Assembly (NCBI RefSeq): GCF_030704535.1
Contig: NC_081818.1
Location: 2,059,001 to 2,123,000 of the forward strand
Direction of reading: 5' to 3'
Source of the DNA: Vitis vinifera
Taxonomy: Eukaryota > Streptophyta > Magnoliopsida > Vitales > Vitaceae
Length of the DNA: 64,000 nucleotides
The notes below the pieces were generated by a model. That model was not told the origin of the DNA and did no database searches. It worked only from the letters and a program-made list of their open reading frames with translations. Both the position numbers and the translations under genes were made by a program. This document shows, in pieces, positions 36,471-49,849 of this stretch (positions are counted from its first letter, which is position 1; every line of letters begins with the position of its first letter).

Positions 36471-36825
36471 AATAAATGACAAAAATGAAAATTAAGGTTT
36501 GATTGACATTAACATAAATTACACAACTCGAAATATAGGATTTGAAAAGAAAATAGAGTTATGAATCTAACGTATCATGTTAGTGAATTAATCACGAAAA
36601 ATTTCTAATTTGTGTAAATATTAATTACATAATTAAGAGGATCATTAATATATTACGTTAATTAACTATTTAGGTGGAAATGAAATTTTCCCTTGATTTG
36701 TAACTCATATTAATCTTATTAGTCTTTGTTGATAAAGAAGTACATGAAAACATACTCTTTTTTTTTCTCTTAATGACACAATTGATAAGATTTAAAAATA
36801 AAATTTTAAATATAATGGTCTATGT

Positions 36826-37173
36826 TAATTTGGTTACTTATAAATTTTGATTTGTAGAACAAAAGTTTATGAACATAAAATGTTTTAAATCTATTTTTAA
36901 ATATGTTTTAAAAATAATTTTTACATTTAATGCTTTATTTTTAATCATTTTACATATTTATATAAATATTTTTTTTAAAACAACCCTAAAAATACAATTG
37001 AAAATAATTTAAAAATACTATTTGAAAATAAAAAATATTATATGAAAATACCATATTTTATAATTTTAAGAATAGAAAACAAAAAGCAATTTTTTGATTG
37101 TCAAATATATTTTCTTTTTTTTTGTTCTGAAAAATAAAAAATTGTTCTAAAAAACAGATGTCAAACATGCCCT
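36826..37173. mobile_element. MITE family B, copy 5
   Basis: Starts 'ttaatttggttacttataa' and ends 'aaaacagatgtcaaacatgcc'. It has the family blocks 'cataaaatgttttaaatct' and 'cttttaatgctttatttttaat'-like. Confidence 0.6.
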
Positions 37174-37576
37174 ATATCTGGATTTAAATTTTTGAATAAA
37201 TTGTATTAATATAAAATCATTATTTCATATGGGTAAAAGAAAAAAGGACAGAAACTAAAACTAAATTATGTTTTTTATTAATTTCATTTAAAAGGAAGAG
37301 AAAATTTCACCTCAATCATGTTATACTAACTATGGCAGTAAGTTATATCAATTATAGAGGAAGAGTTGAATTTAATAAGAATTCAAATCATCCAAATTTA
37401 TATGTGATACCAAGCATTAAGTACACGATTAGAGACTTAAATTTAATAAGTAATTAAGATGAGTTAATGTGGATATACTTAAATTTAGTAAATATGGAAT
37501 TTGTTTAATGTAGAAAAAATAAATAGAAATTGGATTATTTAAATTCTTTACAAGCAAAACCAAATGAAGAAAATAT

Positions 37577-37908
37577 AAGGGTCAATTTGGTAACTGTTTT
37601 TGAAAATAATTCTAAAAAATAGTTTTTGATAACAGTTTTTGAAAACCGATCTTTGATTTTTGTAAAACAAAAGTCTGTTTAAAAACCCAAAATGCTTCTA
37701 ACATGTTTTTAATATTTTTAAATATATTTTGAAAATAATTTTTGTATCTAATGTTTTATTATTAATTATTCCACATATTTGTATAATTATTTTGGTAAAA
37801 CAATAATAGAAAATATTTTTTGGTTATCAAACATGTTTTCTATGTTTTTTGTTTTAGAGAACAAAAAACTATTCTAAAAAACAGTTCCTTAATAGCCCTA
37901 AATGCATA
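37577..37908. mobile_element. MITE family B, copy 6
   Basis: The clearest copy. It begins 'gtcaatttggtaactgtttt' and ends 'aaaaaacagttccttaatag', so the two ends are inverted counterparts (ggtaactgttttt against aaaacagttcctt). About 330 bp, non-coding. Confidence 0.65.
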
Positions 37909-38442
37909 GATAGTTTAATTCCAAATTTGAAACTAAAATAATTTTCCAAAATGACTATTTTTAAAAGGTAAATTTAAAGCTAAAATATGTGAAATCAAAC
38001 TAATAGCACCTATTTATATGTGAAATTTAAATTTTAAAAAAGAAGAATATAAAAGCATAGTGAAATTTATAGTGCCATCACCTCATAATGGTAATATGAA
38101 AGGAGGTAAAACAACAAGAATTATAAGAGACTGGGGAAGTTGTTCAAATCATCCTCTCAGTGCAGAGTACGAATGGTAAGCCTATACTTCAATCATATTT
38201 TTTGGATTCAATTACAGACAGATAAAAATTGTGAGTGTCATATGCAAAAACTACATATAGTAAAAACTTACACATGTATTCATATGAGAAAAAGCCCATC
38301 TCAGCCAGCAGACACCTATGTCTTATTTTCTATCAAAGGAAAGAACTGGGTTAAAAAAGACAACAAAAATCATTGACCCCAAAAATAATGGATGACAACC
38401 AAATCTAAGTGTCTTCTAGTGTAACAAAAGGGTACCGATTTT

Positions 38443-41400
38443 TCAGGCATCATCGGCTTTTTCATTTGGTGTTCCAGCAAGCCAACCCCACATGCCACCT
38501 GAGCTCTGCCTCTGTTTTGCGTTTAAAGCTTGTTCTGAGGCAGCCTTTTGTCTCTGTAGCAGCTCAAGTTCCTTTTGTAGGGTCTCCATTGTTTGTAGCT
38601 TTTGTCGAAGTTCTGCAACGTCCACCTGTTGGTTCAACAGTTAATTAGCGTATGACCTTGACCCTTATTGTGACAATCATTGAGGAGGTTTGGGGTTTAG
38701 ATTAAATCAAATCAAATCAAGGAGGATGAGTTCAACCTGAAATCTTAAAACCTCGGCCATGAACTTGAAAAAAGGAAAAGGACATTTTGGATCTAAATAT
38801 TTTCTCGTTTTCCAGTATTGAAATAATGGTTTCTGGGTAGGATGTAGTTGATTTCCGTTGCAGTAAGAGCGGAGTAAATCCGGTAAAACCTAGGGTAACT
38901 ATGAAAGTAATTTCTAACATTGTACAAACAATGACAACTCTTTACAGTCTTTCTTTGACAGAAAACAATTCCTAATTATGCTGAAATAGAGTAATAAATC
39001 AAATGATTGAGAACAAAATGGGCGCGGGTGCTCCAAAGATTGAGCACATACCTCAAGTTTGAAACATCTTGACTGCTCAGCAGCAAGTTGACCACGTACT
39101 GATTGGAGCTCCTGCCACGTGAATACAGAAAAGTTAAGGAGATATTATTAGAAGGGACAGCTACTTTCTGTGTTAGGAGAAGCTTGCTTTCAAGCAAAAT
39201 TGAAGGTAATTCAAGTTCATTTGCACTCTCGAAGGAACTTAGTAATTTCAACATTCCCACAATTGGAAGCAAGTTGTTAGGATCCTTTTCTTATATCTAA
39301 AACAGTATGCAATGACAAAATTCCAGTTACCTAATGTACAAAATGATGAAAATTGGAAAGGAATTACAAAGAGTAATAGGATCAAGATTCAATATTTGAA
39401 ACCAAAGCTTCACAAAAAGCTCCATTGTTTTTTATGGAAACGATTCTCAATTGAAAATTAATCTTTAAGAAGGGTCAGTTTAAAACATTATCACTGCTTA
39501 GTCATGTAACTTTTCATAATACATCCAAGCCCATCATTTTGATGGAAGTACTTGCGAAAATTTGGAGCAATTTTTTTTTTTTTTCAATTTCTTTTTCATC
39601 TTTTGTCTAACATGGCCAGAAGTCTTCCCCTCAAGGAAATAACTATCTCTTCGCTATCACATCCAGTAGTCATAAATAAAGGATTCCTATCGTATCTTTC
39701 AACATGACAAAAGAGCCTAAAGGTACAAAGACAAAACAATGCACACTTCTCCCTGAATATCAATTAAACACCAGAAGTAATTACCTTGTACAGGTCTGAG
39801 TTTCGAGTCTCAGCTTCTGCTAACTCTTGCTTTAATTGGAGAGACTGCGTCTTCTCCTTGTTGAGTGATGATTCTAGCTCTTCTTTCTCTGACTTCAGAG
39901 TTGCAATAAGACCTTCACCAGTTTCTTCATTTTTTATCTTCTGCACACAATTATAAAATTTAGGAGGGAAGGGATAAATTAGAAAGCATAGTTAGAAATA
40001 AAAGATTCAGGACTCATTTGAAAACAACGATTATTAGTTCAACTGGATAACTAGTTGTAACATGTGGACAAAGCTGGAAAGCTAGTTCGGATGAAAAATA
40101 GGTAATACGATTTGTGATCAATTAAAAATAAACAAATAAGCAATTCTAAATGGGAGAAGCAATTCATTTCTATTAAAAAAACAGCATATATTTTTATTCT
40201 GAAATTTTTGGGACTAATTCAACACTTTAATGAACAGCTACAGAATTGTTGAGAACATTCATGAAAATTACATTCACCTAATTAAAAAAAGAAAAACCAT
40301 GAACTATTCAAAACCTTTTACAGTTAATATAAATTTATGATTGTCACCATTCTTAAGAGAGAATGATTCAGGTCAAACTCCATCAGCAGTATATTTTGCA
40401 TGCCAACAATATGATGGAGGATATCTTAGCAGCAGTGTCCAACCAATTATGACAGAATAAAAAAAGGAGAAAATGGAAACAAGATATTACCATGGGTTCT
40501 GAATCAATATTGTCCATAACAATTTCCCTTATTTTTCCTTCTTGACCTGCTTCAAACTCAGACTCAACATCTCTGGTGGCATTAGTAGCATTATGCACAG
40601 CAGAAACGCTTTCAGGCACAGGCTCCATTATTTTTGTTTGCAAGCTTGATTTATGGCTAGGTTTAAGAACGTTGACCTAACAGCAAGTAAACGAATAAAT
40701 AAATAATAAAGATAAGGAACGAGCAGGACTCTGAAAGGCACACAAAGTAGTAAATATAGGTCTTAACCTCATTGCTGTACCGCCCATTGTATCCTCCAAA
40801 AGATATGAGAACATCTTCGCCATTATAGGAGCCTACAACCAAACTCAAGCCCTGCAATTGCAAACAATCCGATAGTGATTAAGTGCTAAATGCCTTGTGT
40901 TGAAGGCAGTTTCACAGCAAAAAAAACATATATAAAAGACTTTGTCATAAATCTTTATTATTTAGTGCCACTGCATGGATCCATTTTGCCCTTTAATCAG
41001 ACCCAAACATTATAAATTAGACAAGACAAGGCATGTATGTAAACAATATAGCAGGTGCAAAGCAAAAGCAAAGTACAAGTTCTACTTAACAGTTGGATCA
41101 ACATCACCAAAATTGAACCTCTTTATTATTTCTGATATTTGCAGCATACCCAACACGTAGTTTGTTAAGAAGAGAAACAATCATTGAAGGACAAAGAGTA
41201 CTTCACCACTAGCAAATCACAATTAAAAAGAAATGGTAGTTTTTGCAGGAGAAAGACTGCTACTGCTCTCTGAATACCTTCATCAGCCTGCAAGCTCTAC
41301 CTCAACACTATGAAGTCCTAGCAAAAAGAAGTGGCAGTGAGGGCATTCGTCCTATATTTGCAAATCCAAGTCAGTCTTGCCATCCATAGATTCACACAAT

Positions 41401-44400
41401 TAATGAGAATCTCAATAAAAGGTGGGTAATAAACTGGATCTCGAACTCCAACTGGCTAGCTTCTCGTTTGATCATCCAAAGGCTCATATTCCCATTCTGC
41501 CTAGATCTGGCATCACAATTTATATTGTTTCAACTGTTTTGAGAAGACAGGTATCCTGGCCAGTTACGATTCTAAAGTTCTTCCCAGGCCCATCCCTTTT
41601 ATCATTTTGGAAAAGAAAATAAGACTAAAGGTAAACAGTATTGCATATTTGTCCTTACTTCTCCCTTTAAACCCCAAAATGTTTCACACTTAATGCAAAT
41701 TCGTTCTTTCGGAGATCAGTAAACTCCACAGTCTACTTCATCTATCCTCACCAGTATAACTGTCCAAAAGAAGTTATTCTTTCAAAACATGCTTAATGTT
41801 GAAGAAGCTAATTAAGAATATTGCATTAGTTTCACACTTTATCTGACTGATATACATGTTACTAGACCATCCATAATTTCTATAAGTAGCATAAAACTGT
41901 TATGAAGGTTCATTTCAGCTTTAACTTTTACTTCATGCTTTCTTATAGCATAATATGTCTACAAACTATTGTATCTCAAGTTTAGATGTTCTGCATCTTA
42001 CAGGTATGACTAGAATTATGAAATATATGTTATCATTAACCTATTAAGTAGAATACCTCACTAGCAAGAGGAACACGCCCTTGAACGGTAGTTACAACCG
42101 ACCACACAAGTGTGGACATGTTCAAGACAACAGTTTCAGAGACCCCTGCAAGAAGTTAAAAGAAAGAAATAAATTCCAATTAATAAGTGTTTTAATATTT
42201 TTGGAAGTTTGATGATTTTTAAAATTTGTATAAATATTTAATTTCTTCACAAGCAGTCATCTTTGCTAGCAAAATGCAGAGGAAATTTCTATGAATGCAT
42301 CTGGGATTTTCAGTCCCGAAATCTGCTTTAACCAATCTAGAATAGTGTAGTAGATCATGTAATGGTTGCTGCAGTCCTCATTGTGCAGCTCCAAGAATTA
42401 ATTCAAACTCCTACAATGCATATCCCTTTTTTAATCTTATTTCTTTCTTAAACCGGATACTCACAGGAGTGGCAGGCCAGGATACTGCTATAATATCACT
42501 TTTTGAACTAAAGTAGAACATATCTATGAAGAAATATTGCCTATCAAAAAAAATATATATCTATGAAGAAATAGCATCATCTGCCTCTAATGAAAAGAGG
42601 AGAGAAATAAAGTAGATATTTACGTGGTACAAGTGTGAAGTCTAACAGATGCAGTTACAACTCCTATCACACTTCTGGAATGCAAAACTGAACATCATGA
42701 TGGTTTTCAATAGATCCACATATTTATTATTTCCAAGACCACCAGTTAATTTTGAGAAAAGTATAAAGGTTAGCTAGCAGTCAGGAAGCTTGATACATAC
42801 CACTTTTATTATCACCACCACCAACAATAAACCAATTCTCCCCAACTGGCACACCTGCATGTCCAGCCCGTGGAGTCGGTATGTCACCCTGTTGAGTGGG
42901 TCTTGACCATTCCATCTAAAAATCCAAATACACGAAATGGATGAAAATAGTGTCCCATTATACAACAACACAAATACTGAAAGGTATAGATAATACAGAA
43001 GTTATCTTACAGCTTGCAAATCAAGGACATGCAGATCATTGAAGCAAGTAGCATGTGAACCACCACCAAAGATAAGAAGGTAACGCTCTGCATGTACTGC
43101 AGCAGCATGATCAGACCTTGGAGATGGAGGCACACCCCTACAGAATAACAAAGAAGAATCAACCTTAGAAATTGAAATTTAAACCTGATATTAATCTTTA
43201 CATTCTATAACAGTTGGAAGAAAGGGTTCACTTGTTAATGACTGTAGATGATAAACTCAACCTTTAATAATATTTTTTGACTAAATGATTAAAACTTAAA
43301 TTGTTCTATTACGGGGCTGGAAGAGGAACTACCTAAAGTAGCCCTCTCTCCATCCTCTTGCCACATTATATATTCCAAAACTTCCTCTAATTATGCTGCT
43401 GTTTAGTTCATTAAAAGTTTATTTGAGAATAACATATATTCAGGATATTGGATAAAGAAATAGCTGGGATCAACCTCATTATGTGCAGGCAGTTATAGGG
43501 GCACTGCTATAACAATACATCTTAATTATGGAAATCATAAAACTAATTGAACAACTCAAATATGGTGGCCTAGTTTTTTTTTTTATTAGTAAATAGAATG
43601 GTTAAAATGTGCATAAGAAACAATGACAAAAATTTTCGTGGAAATTTTTGTCATTATTATGGGCAATCTATCTGCTGAATGGCTTCTGTAAATCCTTTGG
43701 TATTCCAAAACCAAGACAAAATGGAAAAGACAAATAAGTAAGCTTATGACATTTACAGAAAGCAACTTACACAGCATCTATTTCATCCCAGGTCATTGTT
43801 TCTAGGTCAAGAAGATGTAGATCATTCAAGAGAGATCTCTTTGCATCTTGTCCACCAAATATGACCAAGCTTGTCCCAACAAGGGTTACAGATTGACCTC
43901 CTCTTGACGCCTGCAAAGCACAAATAATAGTCATCACATTGTGACTTACCCCAATATACACTAATTTCAACTTCTACAGAGCATTGTCCAATTCCATCAA
44001 CATCAACTTCTGCTAGAATTAGGTTCATCAATACTTTTCTCATCATTGCATATAGGAAAGAATAAATAAATACCGGTGCCTTGCCGTAAGTTTTTAAGGT
44101 TGACCATGTACAAGTTTGCAGATCAAATGCCTTCACTGCGGAGAGAAAACAACAAAAGCAATAAGCTATAACTGAAGAAAAAAAATGTTGCTTAAAATAC
44201 AAAGTGTTTTTCCAATTTCAGTAAAATATATGAACATTCCACCAATATTTCCCAATTTAAGTAGAGGAAGCAACCTCAATGATCACATGAATGCCAATAC
44301 AGCAATCAAACTTTATAATAATTTATAGAACCAAACAAATATTTGCCACAAAAAAATGTTGCAATTTACGTGTTGTGTTAACAAGAAGACAAAACTGCCT

Positions 44401-47400
44401 AAATTAAGCTCTTTTTTTTTTTTTGGGTGATATTCTGGGAATTTTAAAATGTAAACTGCAAGATACTTTTAATTTGAACAAGTAAATTTATTTGGTCTTG
44501 GCAGAAAAAAATTATCTTAACTAATGCAAATTTTTAAGTTTGCATTAAGCAATCCAACCTCTAATCATCAATATGGATGTATTTTACAATTCTAACTCAC
44601 CAACTAAGTGATACTTATCCAGTTTTGGTAGATGCACACTTCCTAGATGAAACGTTTGGCAAGCGGCTAGGGTGGGAATATGGGAGGCTCTAGGTTCAAT
44701 TCCCATTAAAAAAATGAAAAAAAAAGGGGGCCAAGGACTACAAACAGGGTAGGGGTGGCAATTCTTAAAACAATTCACCAAAGCAACCCAAAAATGACAT
44801 TAAGTTAGCGGGTTTGATTCGAGTCCAATAGTGCTGCAAACAAATTGTGACAAGTGTCAAACCTCCTATCCCACCCATTTATGAGAAAGATCATGTTCAG
44901 GTTGGGACATTTCAATCATACTTATTTACTTATTGTGTCATGTTTGCATGCTTATATATATATGACTCGTTTAAATAGAGTCTTATGTTGCTACTATGAT
45001 TACAACTCATATTTGACCAGTTTAGCTCATATAACATTTTTTATTCTTAGAGTTTTTGTTTTCTATATAAGAGTTCTTGTAATTTACATTGACTTCATTG
45101 CATAGAGTTAAAGTCTTAATTGGGTTAAATAGATTACAATCATATCAAATGGATTAACATACATATTATAGGGTAACTACATGTCAATTTGAACATGATA
45201 TAGCCTGACCCAACCCAATCTTTTTATTACACAAATCATGTGTGTCATGGTGTGTCATGCATGTTACCCCTATAACAAACATGTAGTCTTCAAGAAAGAT
45301 AACAAAATGCTAACAAGTTGTACTTAGGCTTGAGTACATTTTTAGAATATTCTTTAACATGACATGGACCCAACTCATTGTTGCTAGTGTTTTCAAAATC
45401 AGACTGATCATTGAATTAGAAAAGTTATTGGATCATAGTTCATTGGTTGGACCGGTGGTTCAACCTGCTTAAACTATAATGTCAACATGACTTCATGAAT
45501 ATATAATTTTTATATTATTAACATTTAAAATAATTATAAAAAAAGCATATATAATTAAAAAATTTAATAATATTTCATTTTTATCCTTGATAATATCAAA
45601 TCAAGATAAGGATAAATATAAATGTATTAATATTTTTAATTTTATTAAATAAACATGTATAATATTTAAGTGTGAAGATTTATTCAAGCTGTAAAAAATT
45701 CTAAAGATTTAATTTTATCTACACCTCAAATTAAGGAAAAACTTGCATTTAAAAGCTTCAATGATTTTTACAATCCTAGCTATGAAAGGAGACACAAGCA
45801 CGAAAAGATCCTCTCCTCACAACATTAGTCAAACATCAACTAACTCTAACATGAAATAACTTCAAACAAGAAACTGTGCCATGTAAACATTATATACTGA
45901 TCCATGAGGAATATGAATGAATTCAAAATAATTAAAAAATAATTATAAGTCAAACATATATTTCTCTTTTTTCAGTTGAGGGGACTGCTAAATGAAATAT
46001 AGTCAGTTAGTTAGTTAGTTATCTTTGAAGTTTTCATTCAAATGATAATGATAATAGTAAATTTGACATTCTCACAGTGTTTCCTCAATTCCCCTAAAAC
46101 TTTAAAATAGTCATCCCAATCAAAATGTTCCACATTGTTCTAACTTTTATTGGAATGATATTTCTGCAAAAGTGACATAATCCTGTATGAAATAGGAGGA
46201 CGTTAAAATGATATTGACTTGTACCTTGGATTGTTTCAGAAGGATCTTTTGTGTGTCCAGCAATTGAGAGAAGCTTATTTTCCCATTGTATCTACAGAAA
46301 AAAAGAGATATGAACATGGATTTCACAAGAAGAGGATTTTCAATATTGGCACAATGCATTTCAGGACATGGATGGCATACAAAGGTCAATAACTTTGTCT
46401 CCAGAAATCTAGAAAATAAATGAAAAACTATACTAACCAAGGAATGACCAGCACAGGAAGGTAATGGTACAGTAGATGGTGACTCCAGTGACTCAGTCCC
46501 GGCCTTAACCTCAACCTTGGACCAGGTCCAACTTCTCAAATCAAGAACCTGCATTGTTCCTCAAATTGAAGAAGTTATATCCTTAACTATCCAGATGAAA
46601 AGAATACAAATTAAAGATTAAAAAGAATTATAAGGTTTTTTTTAAAAGGTTTTTTATGACAAAAGAGACAGGCCTGCCTAGAACCTGCATTGTTCTTTGA
46701 ACAGTAAAGAATTGAATTTATAATTCAGATTTCCCAAGCAATAGCTTAAGAAACTAGACCGATATAACATGAGAAGAAGTATGTAGCCTGCTTTTGTTTA
46801 ATGTGGATCTTATGTAAGGAAAGAAATGAAAAAGTATTCAATGACATTGAACGGTCCAACCAAGCTTTAAAACTTTCTTTTTTGTACACTTTTGTGAATT
46901 GGGGTAGGGTGTATTTAGAGGATCATTCTTTGTCCATGATTGATTTTATAAAGTGGCTTTTGTCTAGTTAGGAGAAAGGTTTTCGTCTTTCTTTTTGCCT
47001 AGCTTCTTGGGGGTAGTTTGTACACTTCGTGTGTACTTTTTTTGCCACTTCTAGGCTTTACTAATAAGATCTGTTATTTACCTATCAAAAAACAAAAAAT
47101 GTAGCCTGCTTTTGTTGCACATCATCATTAATGCTACCACTTAATTTCCACAGATACAAATTAAGTAGATGGTTATAATTGTAATAACAGGAGTCAACTT
47201 ATGTAATCACTCCACCAGTCCACCTTCGCACAACTCATATTTGCCTCTCTGCCTTCCCCGCCCCCTCTTTCAACCATACATAGGTTTCTCCTCTCCCACC
47301 AAGGTGACCATCTTTCTCACTCCTATGTAACATGTTTTGCACTCCTTTGGCTAACAAATATTGAGATGCATCATATAGTTTTCTGTGTTAAAATTTACAT

Positions 47401-49672
47401 ATTAGGCTCTCTCTACACCTAAGCAAATAGTTTTCCTACCTGAAGATCATTAAGGTAACGACCATTGTGGTTTCCACCAAATATATACATTTTATCTTGA
47501 ACAACTGCTGCTCCATGCTGCAAATTCAAGAAAATTTTGTTCAGAAAGGGAGGGAAACAGTGATGGATTCAATTAAATTCTAAAAAGGAGACAGGCCAAT
47601 ACCTCATATCGTGGTTTAGGACGTTGACCAGACACTGAAGGAGCAATCCATTGATCATAGACAGCAATTGAACCAAGGCCCTCCAAGACAACATCCTTGT
47701 CCTGAGTTTCCAACATGCTGCCATTTTCATGAGAAATAGTCTTTGTCTCAGGAAAAGAGTTCCCATTCTCCGTAACTGGTTCAACTTTTGGATGATGCTA
47801 TAAACAAAAAATAAACACAGTTATGACTTAGATAAATAACTAAGAGAGAGGATGACGACAGAATCCATAGCTAGCACTGATATAAGAAATCATCATCAAT
47901 ACTACGAAGGCAAAAAGAGTAAAGTTAGGAATGTATAATTTCCAGGATACTCACATTCATTTCCACATCTACCACTGGCTCTGCAACAAAGTCAGATGCT
48001 CTTGAATACCACCCCGGATCTTCTTCCTACTCAAAAAGAAAGAGCAGAAGTGAATAACTGAGGTTCCAAATTACATGAAAAAAACACGAATCTCATATTA
48101 AGTTCGCATGGACCTCCAGTATTTTCACAAAAAGCCGCATTGCTTCTGCTGCAGCCATGTTTCCAAGCCCATGCCAGCTGTATAAACAGGGAAAGCCTTT
48201 AAGAAAAACTCAAGAAGGTATCAACAGATGTGTTATGATATAGAAGTCAAATATGTGAATCGTTAATAAGCAACCTGGCGCAACCTATAAATGCAACTCT
48301 TTGTGTGAAATATCACACCCAAAGATGCCAAAAGTGCAGCGAGTTAAGGAAAGAGCAAATAATTCATCCGGAATAAAATACTATAGAAAAATAAATAAAA
48401 ACAGAAAATATTAATTCATTCTAATGACAACAACTCAATGATGAAAGCATACATTCTACAGGAAAGTAAAAATGTTCAAAGCTTGGCTAGTTTTGACTTG
48501 CCAACCGATTCTGTATTATTGTCAGGCTTAAATTCAATTTTCAGAAGAAAATAAATAACTAACATCCAAATTTCAATAAGAAAAATTTTATATTTTGTAA
48601 CAGTTAAGCATTACTCTGCTTGTAACTGTCTATTGAGCCCAAATTGACTAAGAAATCAGATTCAAGTTTACACGTATTGAATACACAGCCAGCCCAGTCA
48701 CTTGTAGTGGATGCACACAGTTAAGAATCGACCCAAGCTTGTCAATGTGTTTTAACGAGCATCTCTATATATTTCGGCAACTGGGAACATGCAAATCAAA
48801 ATTTTGAAATAGAAAAGTTACCTCGTCCACTTGCTTTGTTCAATGGGATTCCAACCACGTGGCTTTGGAATGGTACATCGCCCTACTGTAGCCTGCAATC
48901 AGAATTAAATCACGGGGAAAACACATTGGTATACAAATCCATCAAAACAATGAACACAGACACTTGTTCAGCAACATTTCTCTAATAACATGTCTGAGAT
49001 TTCAACTGCTACACCTAGATCCAACAACCATAGAAAAAAGAATTCAATACACCGAGTCCTAAATTGTCATGCAAACAAATATATAATCCAATTCCCGCCA
49101 GAATTTCAATCTCAAAAAATTCCCACCCATGATCACTAACCATTTCTTGGCTGCCAAGAAAGCTGAAAAGAAAAAAAAGAACAGAAAATAACGCGTCCAC
49201 TGGTGTTTCTACTTGATCCGCATTTGATCCAAATACGTTTTAGGCTCAGTTCAGACAATTCTTTTCCTCTTTCCCCATATTTATCCCAATCAGTGGAAAT
49301 CCAAATTTTTAAAACATAATTCCCTATAATACCCAACATTTCTCGGCATCCAAACTAACAGATCCCAATCCACAAAACCAGATCCGGCCAATTCACAGCT
49401 AAAAACTGCCAATGCACGCCAAATTAAAACTCCACCAATGAAACAACATCAAATTCATAGTGGATCATGACAAAAAATTCGAAAATTGGAGACGCTTTGC
49501 GAACCTGTTGGTAGAGGGCGTAGAGGAGCAAAGCAACGTCGTTTGAGAACTTGGAGCTGACGCCCTTGGAGGATGAATTGGGGGATCCATCGAAACCGGC
49601 ATAGGAGGCGGCAGCGTAGAAGCGGTCGGGATAAGCGAGGCCGGAGCTTGCCCTCGCCATGGCCATCGACAT
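38443..49672 (-). CDS. ACBP4: kelch-repeat acyl-CoA-binding protein (ACBP4/5 class)
   Basis: Eighteen coding exons, all GT/AG and in phase: 49672-49505, 48892-48822, 48177-48114, 48026-47955, 47797-47603, 47517-47440, 46548-46438, 46291-46225, 44135-44074, 43910-43771, 43137-43011, 42915-42801, 42145-42057, 40851-40768, 40676-40491, 39940-39785, 39111-39052, 38625-38443. Product 675 residues, as expected for plant class IV ACBPs (about 670). Residues 14-108 are the acyl-CoA-binding domain (YPDRFYAAASYAG, PRGWNPIEQSKWTSW, MAAAEAMRLFVKIL). Residues 190-490 hold kelch repeats (MYIFGGNHNGRYLNDL, LVIFGGQDAKRSLLNDL, YLLIFGGGSHATCFNDL). Residues 545-655 form a Glu/Lys-rich coiled coil (SEKEELESSLNKEKTQ). 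There is no signal peptide; family members are cytosolic carriers of long-chain acyl-CoA. Start chosen as first ATG after a good TATA box; in-frame Met at position 3 is an alternative. Confidence 0.93.
44642..44730 (+). mobile_element. tRNA-derived SINE-like element in ACBP4 intron
   Basis: Contains 'ggcaagcggctagggtggg' and a polymerase III B-box-like GGTTCAATTCC (44693-44703), followed by an A-rich tail. It resembles the element at 52.8 kb ('tgggaggctctaggttcaat' against 'tgggaggtaaaggttccggg'). No cloverleaf can be drawn, so it is not a tRNA gene. No clear target duplication was found. Confidence 0.45.
46781..47116 (+). mobile_element. 5'-truncated L1-type LINE with 18-bp target duplication
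   Basis: The insert 46799-47098 (300 bp) is bordered by perfect copies of atgtagcctgcttttgtt (46781-46798 and 47099-47116). Its 5' part encodes MWILCKERNEKVFNDIERSN and ends IDFIKWLLSS then stop, matching the C-terminus of plant L1 reverse transcriptases (the W..KERN..F motif). A 3' untranslated part follows ('gtgtgtactttttttgcc', 'cctatcaaaaaacaaaaaa') with a short A-rich tail. Truncation and long duplication are hallmarks of target-primed reverse transcription. It lies in intron 6 of ACBP4, antisense to the gene. Confidence 0.92.
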
Positions 49673-49766
49673 CGTCGTCTTGTGTTCTCTCTCTTCTTTC
49701 TGCAGATCTGCAAGAGTTTTGAGAGAGAAACGGAAGATTCAGAGACAATTGGGCTCTGGGCCTGGC

Positions 49767-49776
49767 CCTTTTATAG
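49767..49776 (-). promoter_or_regulatory. candidate TATA box of ACBP4
   Basis: The minus strand reads CTATAAAAGG, 95 bp above the start codon. Start of transcription about 30 bp on would give a leader near 65 nt. Two CCAAT-type words (CCCAATAG and CCCAATTG on the minus strand) lie close by. Confidence 0.6.
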
Positions 49777-49849
49777 GCTATTGGGCTTTCTTTTGTAAAG
49801 TCTCTGTCTCGTTGGTGTTTTGCCCAATTTTGTGCTCTCCACGTTTTAA

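Noticed and set aside
45360..45500. 'ggaccggtggttcaacctg' region as a transposon end
   Set aside because: Resembles a common plant repeat phrase, but no second terminus or target duplication could be found.
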